A stretch of 10,164 nucleotides of DNA from Clostridia bacterium (lineage in GTDB: Bacteria; Bacillota; Clostridia; Oscillospirales; CAG-272), in NCBI GenBank assembly GCA_017457465.1, contig JAFTHJ010000047.1, positions 1 through 10,164 on the forward strand, read 5' to 3'. Position numbers and translations under genes: made by a program. Below, piece after piece: positions 6,318 to 10,164 of the stretch. Under the pieces are notes generated by a model. It worked only from the letters and a program-made list of their open reading frames with translations, was not told where the DNA came from and ran no database searches. How positions within the stretch are numbered: the stretch's first letter is position 1; each line of letters opens with the position of its first letter.

Positions 6318-8204
6318 TTACAACAATATCCGCGCTATTGCGGTGACCGCTATACAAAGAAGAATACCGATAATTGTGGGTAATATCGCGGCAAATACCG
6401 CCCAAGAAAGGCTTCCCGATTCCTTTTTTATCGTTATGAGTGTGGTGGAACAAGGGAAGTGGCAAAGCATAAAGATTATCACGCACAGAGCGGTGAGCGC
6501 GTTCCAACCGTTTGCTCTCAAAAGAGTCCCAAGCTCCGCAAGTCCCGAATATTCAATAAGGGCGCCTGACGAGGAATACGCCATAAGAATGATGGGGAGA
6601 ACTATCTCGTTTGCGGGTAGCGCGAGAATAAAGGCAAAGAGTATCACACCGTCCAGTCCCATAATTGAGGCGAGTGGGTTGAGAAAGTCGGTGCAATGCC
6701 TCAATAGCGTAAGTCCGCCCACCTCAACATTGGCAAAGAGCCAGATAATAAGTCCCGCGGGAGCGGCAACAGCCGCGGCTCTGCCGAGAACATAAAGTGT
6801 TCTGTCAAGCACAGAGCGAATGATTACCTTGCCCACCTGTGGCGCTCGATATGGCGGAAGCTCAAGCGTGAAGGACGAGGGCGTTCCGCGAAGCAGAGTG
6901 AGTGAGAGGAGCTTTGATGCAAAAAACGTCAGAAGAATTCCGAAGATTATTACCGCCGAAAGAATCAGCGCCGAGAGGAGTGAGCCCGACACCCCGCTCA
7001 CCGTTACGAAGAAAATCGATATAAGTGCGATTATTGTGGGGAATCTGCCGTTGCAGGGAACGAATACGTTGGTCAGCATAGCTATAAGCCGCTCACGCTT
7101 TGAGTCTATTATTCTGCACCCAACAACTCCCGCGGCATTGCATCCAAAGCCCATACACATCGTGAGCGCCTGTTTTCCACAGGCGTCACATCGCTTGAAG
7201 CATCTGTCAAGGTTGAATGCCACTCGCGGCAGATACCCAAGGTCCTCAAGCAGAGTGAAAAGCGGGAAGAATATCGCCATTGGGGGGAGCATAACGGCAA
7301 CCACCCAAGCGAGAGTTCTCCATATTCCAAGCACGAGCAGTCCCGTGAGCCACTCGGGTGAGCCGATATAGCTCATAAAGCGAAGTAGTTGCTCCTCTAT
7401 ATAAAAGAAAAATCCTGATAACAGCTCGGAGGGATAGTTCGCTCCCTCTATCGTTATCCAGAAAATGATGGAGAGCATTAAAAACATAATGGGGAAGCCT
7501 GTGACTTTGCCTGTCAGTATTTTGTCTATCCGCCTGTCGCGAAGCTCTTTTTTTGGCTTTTCGCGCGTGACACATTCCCGACATACCTCCTCGGCAATAT
7601 CGGTGTATTTTCTTCCGTCAAATTCAAAGCTGCTCGGCTTGAGCTTTTTTGCTTCCGCAAACAGCTCAAGCACCTCGGATATTCCGTCTCTGCTTCTCGC
7701 GGAGATTCCTATGACGGGTACGCCGAGCATATCCGAAAGCAGTTCTGTATCTATATGTATCCCTTTCTTTTTTGCTTCGTCCATAAGGTTTACACAAACC
7801 ACGACAGCTCTCGCCGTCCGCATTGTCTGTAAAACAAGAATGAGATTTCGCTCAAGACAAGTGGCGTCGCAGACCACGGCAACACAGTCGGGAACAGCGG
7901 ACGAGATAAATTCGTCGGCAACCGCCTCCTCCGCCGAATGCGGGGTAAGGGAATAGGTTCCGGGGAGGTCGATGATTCTCATCTCCCGTCCGCGGTGTCG
8001 ACATACTCCCTCGGCATATTCGACCGTCTTTCCGCTCCAGTTTCCCGTGTGCTGATGCATACCCGTAAGCTCGTTGAAAAGAGTGCTTTTTCCAACGTTT
8101 GGGTTTCCCGCCAGAGCAATTATTATCTCATCCTCACTCTTCCTTTGCGGTGTGCCCGTGCTTTCTTTAAGATGTCTTCCTGTGGATTTATGAGTCAGTC
8201 CCAT
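6318..8204 (-). CDS. feoB: Ferrous iron transporter FeoB (GTP-binding membrane protein)
   Basis: FeoB moves Fe(II) across the cytoplasmic membrane and has an N-terminal G-protein domain. In this 628-residue protein G1 is GNPNVGKST (33-41), the G2/switch region is GNWSGKTVEYAEG (54-66), G3 is DLPG (79-82), G4 is NLMD (139-142) and G5 is SAR (168-170). The helical GDI-like linker runs to about 230. The membrane part has two gate repeats with GCNAAGVVGCR (354-364) and PCNGRFP (383-389), then HFPCSTTL near the C-terminus (582-589). E. coli FeoB is longer (773), but shorter forms are common in Firmicutes. GGAGG lies six bases before the ATG and inside the end of feoA, with a 17-bp gene overlap that suggests translational coupling. 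I see no good terminator between it and the PfoR-like gene. Confidence 0.96.
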   Translation of the reverse strand: MGLTHKSTGRHLKESTGTPQRKSEDEIIIALAGNPNVGKSTLFNELTGMHQHTGNWSGKTVEYAEGVCRHRGREMRIIDLPGTYSLTPHSAEEAVADEFISSAVPDCVAVVCDATCLERNLILVLQTMRTARAVVVCVNLMDEAKKKGIHIDTELLSDMLGVPVIGISARSRDGISEVLELFAEAKKLKPSSFEFDGRKYTDIAEEVCRECVTREKPKKELRDRRIDKILTGKVTGFPIMFLMLSIIFWITIEGANYPSELLSGFFFYIEEQLLRFMSYIGSPEWLTGLLVLGIWRTLAWVVAVMLPPMAIFFPLFTLLEDLGYLPRVAFNLDRCFKRCDACGKQALTMCMGFGCNAAGVVGCRIIDSKRERLIAMLTNVFVPCNGRFPTIIALISIFFVTVSGVSGSLLSALILSAVIIFGILLTFFASKLLSLTLLRGTPSSFTLELPPYRAPQVGKVIIRSVLDRTLYVLGRAAAVAAPAGLIIWLFANVEVGGLTLLRHCTDFLNPLASIMGLDGVILFAFILALPANEIVLPIILMAYSSSGALIEYSGLAELGTLLRANGWNALTALCVIIFMLCHFPCSTTLITIKKESGSLSWAVFAAILPTIIGILLCIAVTAIARILL

Positions 8205-8451
8205 TTTGCGCCTCCGAACACAGCTCCGCGAGTATATTCGCGGAATCCTCGCGCCTTATCGCTATAAGCGCTCCTCTTATAAGATATGCCACGGGATCTC
8301 CGAGAGGGCTTATCATCACGCAGAGAATTTCCGTGCCCTGAACTATCCCAAGGTCCTCGAATCTCTGCCGTATCGCCTCGGCTCCGCCTACAGAGACGAC
8401 ACGCGCTCGGCACCCCGTCTCAAGCTCATTCAAATGTATATATTTAACCAT
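8188..8451 (-). CDS. feoA: Ferrous iron transport accessory protein FeoA
   Basis: FeoA is a small cytoplasmic SH3-like protein that works with FeoB in Fe(II) uptake. The 87-residue product shows the family pattern: an opening LNELETGCRARVVSV, then RQRFEDLGIVQGTEI (28-42), SPLGDPVAYLIRG (48-60) and the closing IAIRRED. The usual length is about 75 residues; the extra tail (about 73-87) overlaps the feoB start by 17 bp. The start at 8451 has GGAG seven bases upstream. It is the first gene of the feoAB operon. No third feo gene or iron-responsive regulator is visible in the window. Confidence 0.93.
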   Translation of the reverse strand: MVKYIHLNELETGCRARVVSVGGAEAIRQRFEDLGIVQGTEILCVMISPLGDPVAYLIRGALIAIRREDSANILAELCSEAQNGTDS

Positions 8452-8472
8452 ACCGAAACTCCGTTAAACTGA

Positions 8473-8500
8473 TTTATGAAATAGTAGCTTCAGTAATCAA
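8473..8500 (-). promoter_or_regulatory. Candidate feoAB promoter
   Basis: On the minus strand TTGATT (8500-8495) has a -10-like CATAAA (8478-8473) after 16 bp. It is weaker than the other promoters here and lacks a clear TGn extension. It sits between the upstream gene's terminator and feoA, so a promoter is expected in this interval. I could not make out a convincing Fur or DtxR-type palindrome. Confidence 0.4.
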
Positions 8501-8523
8501 TATATGAATATTGTCGGATAAGG

Positions 8524-8559
8524 GTGAAAAATAGGGCTGCTTCTGAATGAAGCAGCCCT
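8524..8559 (-). terminator. Intrinsic terminator of the EEP gene pair
   Basis: On the minus strand an 11-bp perfect stem (8559-8549 with 8543-8533, arm AGGGCTGCTTC) with a five-base loop is followed by ATTTTTC. It begins 10 bases after the EEP lipoprotein stop codon and separates that transcript from feoAB downstream. Confidence 0.88.
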
Positions 8560-8569
8560 TGGGTTTTGT

Positions 8570-9391
8570 CTATTGAATTATCCAATCCGCTAGAAGCATA
8601 TAGTGGTCGGAATGCTTTGTGTCTATAGTTCTCGGATTGACACATTTTACGCTCGTGTGCGGGATTATATTGTCGAAATCATATTCATCTATAGTGGTAT
8701 GGGTTATCTCGTCGTTATCCTTGTTCATCATATAAGAGTTTTGCAGATAGGAATAAACCTCGGACGAGGGATTCTGATTGAAATCCCCGAGAAGTATGAA
8801 GCTGTCGCATTTCTCAAGTTGAGTGTCTATATCCTTGAACTGAACCGATGCGCTCGAGCCTTGAATGTGTGTTACGAAGAAATCCATAGTGGTCTTATCG
8901 TCAACCTGAATTACCGCGTGAAGTAATATGCGTTTTTCCTCTCCGCTTGTTTTCATAGAGAGGTCAATCACCTCATGCTCGATTATAGGATACTTGGAAA
9001 GAATGGCGTTTCCGTACTGTCCGACATCTTGAGGAACAGCATACGCGAAGGTATAATACTCAAACCCTGTTTTTTGGGAAAGTATCTTCAGCGTGTCCTG
9101 ATTTTGATTTCTGTTGCTGAACATATCTACCTCCTGAAGACCGACTATCTCGGCTCCCGAGGAGAGAATATCGTCGGCGAGAATGCCGAAGTCGTATCCC
9201 GCAAGATTGCCGTTCTTAATATTGAAGGTGGCAACGGTAATCTTTTTTTCTTCATTTTTAGCCTCTGTTGTCGTAGCGGCGACGGTGGTTGTTGCTGCGG
9301 CAGTGGTGGATTCTGGCACTTCCTTCTTTTTACAGGATACTATACTCATAAGAAGCAATGAAGCGAGAATTAATGATATTATTTTCTTCAT
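8570..9391 (-). CDS. EEP-superfamily (DNase I-like) lipoprotein
   Basis: This 273-residue protein is predicted to be exported and lipid-anchored. A Lys-containing start and hydrophobic stretch (about 5-18) lead to the lipobox IVSC, with Cys20 as the lipidated residue. A Thr/Ala/Glu-rich linker (about 24-48) follows, then an endonuclease/exonuclease/phosphatase domain. Catalytic marks are TFNIKN (Asn57), LQEVD (Glu87), the YGNAILSKYPI segment, VTHIQG (His175), GDFNQNP (Asp203, Asn205) and SDHYMLLADW (Asp262, His263). The fold is shared by DNase I, sphingomyelinases and inositol phosphatases, so the substrate (nucleic acid, phospholipid or phosphoester) is not determined. AAAGGA lies seven bases before the ATG. 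The gene follows a paralogue by 24 bp and probably shares its transcript. Confidence 0.88.
   Translation of the reverse strand: MKKIISLILASLLLMSIVSCKKKEVPESTTAAATTTVAATTTEAKNEEKKITVATFNIKNGNLAGYDFGILADDILSSGAEIVGLQEVDMFSNRNQNQDTLKILSQKTGFEYYTFAYAVPQDVGQYGNAILSKYPIIEHEVIDLSMKTSGEEKRILLHAVIQVDDKTTMDFFVTHIQGSSASVQFKDIDTQLEKCDSFILLGDFNQNPSSEVYSYLQNSYMMNKDNDEITHTTIDEYDFDNIIPHTSVKCVNPRTIDTKHSDHYMLLADWIIQ
9066..9090. repeat. 25-nt exact direct repeat, copy 1 (in the EEP lipoprotein gene)
   Basis: This stretch matches 9915-9939 base for base. It encodes the same KILSQKTG segment in both paralogues. It marks the tandem duplication rather than a mobile element. Confidence 0.85.
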
Positions 9392-9415
9392 ATTGCATTC
9401 CTTTCGCCTATGTCG

Positions 9416-10164
9416 TTATATTATCCAATCGGTAAGGAGCATATAGTGGTCGGAGTGACCTGTCTTTATTACACGGTGATTCCTTGTTACCATATCGTCG
9501 TGGAGAACGATATTGTCGAAATCGTGTCCGTCCTTGGTAGTACTGGAAATAGCGTCTCTGGTTTTGTTTATAATATAGGAGTTATCTATTCTTCCGAATA
9601 TATCCGAAGAGGGATCTTGGTTGAAATCTCCGAGAAGCATAAAGTTGTCAGATTTCTTGGTATATTCGTTGATTGCTACCATCTGGTTGTAAGCGGGACT
9701 CTGCTCAAGGTGTGTGATAAAGACGTCAACATTTGTGCCATCGACATTCAAAACCGCGTGCAGAACAACACGTTGCTCCTCATCATTTGCGGGTCTGTTG
9801 GACTGCGGAAGCTGAATTGCCTCATAGCTGACTATAGGATATTTTGAAAGTATTCCGTTTCCGTACTGACCGCCATCATAGTCAAGCGCCTTGGCGAACG
9901 CGTAATACTGCATACCTGTTTTTTGGGAAAGTATCTTCATAGTATCCTGTCGGTTGTTTCGACCTGTGTTCTGGTCGACCTCCTGAAGTCCTACAATAGC
10001 GGCTCCCGAATCGACGATATCCTTTGCGATAATCGAGAAATCGTGGTTGCATTCGCGACCGTTCGCAATATTGAAGGTAGCTACCGTGACTACAACCTCG
10101 GGCTTTTCATATACAAGCGCGGGGTCAACGGTTTTCTTTACCGAGAGGTCGTAGGGAAGCGTGA
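9416..10164 (-). CDS. EEP-superfamily (DNase I-like) protein, 5' end outside the window
   Basis: The minus-strand frame is open from the TAA at 9416 to the window edge (about 249 codons), so the gene is partial and an ATG at 9940 is internal. Its EEP domain has VATFNIANG (about 10087-10061), VGLQEVD (about 9994-9974), GQYGNGILSKYPI, FITHLEQ, LLGDFNQDP and HSDHYMLLTDW, so all main catalytic positions are kept. About 28 residues before the domain are visible (ending LVYEKPEVVVT) and do not look like a signal peptide, which suggests a longer N-terminal region or another domain beyond the edge. By eye roughly half the residues match the downstream lipoprotein, so the two are tandem paralogues. 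The 24-bp gap and lack of a terminator indicate one operon. Confidence 0.85.
   Translation of the reverse strand, partial: TLPYDLSVKKTVDPALVYEKPEVVVTVATFNIANGRECNHDFSIIAKDIVDSGAAIVGLQEVDQNTGRNNRQDTMKILSQKTGMQYYAFAKALDYDGGQYGNGILSKYPIVSYEAIQLPQSNRPANDEEQRVVLHAVLNVDGTNVDVFITHLEQSPAYNQMVAINEYTKKSDNFMLLGDFNQDPSSDIFGRIDNSYIINKTRDAISSTTKDGHDFDNIVLHDDMVTRNHRVIKTGHSDHYMLLTDWII
9915..9939. repeat. 25-nt exact direct repeat, copy 2 (in the partial EEP gene)
   Basis: This is identical to 9066-9090. It lies in the paralogous gene at the equivalent codons. Confidence 0.85.

Noticed and set aside
6820..7371. Plus-strand 183-codon ORF opposite feoB
   Set aside because: It is a shadow of feoB; the real frame carries unmistakable FeoB motifs.
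7465..7956. Plus-strand 163-codon ORF opposite the FeoB G domain
   Set aside because: It is the complement of the conserved GTPase coding sequence, with no independent start signal.
8452..8532. Fur or DtxR/IdeR box upstream of feoA
   Set aside because: No palindrome close to the known consensus sequences could be made out, so no iron operator is claimed.
9410..9847. Plus-strand 145-codon ORF opposite the EEP paralogue
   Set aside because: It is antisense to a gene with conserved catalytic motifs and has no own family resemblance.

Overview
The window looks like a chromosomal segment of a low-to-mid-GC Firmicute, most likely a Clostridia gut-type anaerobe of the Ruminococcaceae/Oscillospiraceae or Lachnospiraceae kind. 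The reasons are the clostridial-looking 5S rRNA, strong AGGAGG-type ribosome binding sites, sigma-A promoters with a TGn extension, a FeoAB ferrous iron system, a PfoR-type EIIC protein and a non-mevalonate isoprenoid gene (dxs). The taxonomic call is inference; no 16S sequence is present.

Region 1 (1-524, + strand) is the distal end of an rRNA operon: the last ~90 nt of 23S rRNA, a complete tRNA-Lys(CTT) with encoded CCA, 5S rRNA and a strong intrinsic terminator. Region 2 (531-2101) holds a promoter, an XRE-type helix-turn-helix regulator with a long helical C-terminal half, and, 10 nt later, a compact metal-dependent cyclase/formamidase-family hydrolase. A hairpin shared with the convergent membrane-protein gene ends the region. 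Region 3 (2110-5100) contains a divergent promoter pair. One promoter drives an unrecognised six-helix membrane protein leftward; the other drives dxs (1-deoxy-D-xylulose-5-phosphate synthase) rightward. dxs is followed by two tandem hairpins.

Region 4 (5106-8500, - strand) carries feoA and feoB, overlapping by 17 bp, and further downstream in the same direction a PfoR-like stand-alone PTS EIIC membrane protein with its own promoter. Region 5 (8524-10164, - strand) is a tandem pair of endonuclease/exonuclease/phosphatase (EEP, DNase I-like fold) genes. The downstream copy is a complete predicted lipoprotein; the upstream copy is cut by the window edge. They are 24 bp apart and almost certainly co-transcribed.

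The window is mostly ordinary housekeeping and transport. I found no clearly undescribed system. The points most worth a second look are the duplicated secreted EEP enzymes, the tRNA-Lys placed between 23S and 5S with a 5S-end-like relic beside it, the regulator-cyclase pair, the variant FeoB membrane motifs and the orphan PfoR-type EIIC.
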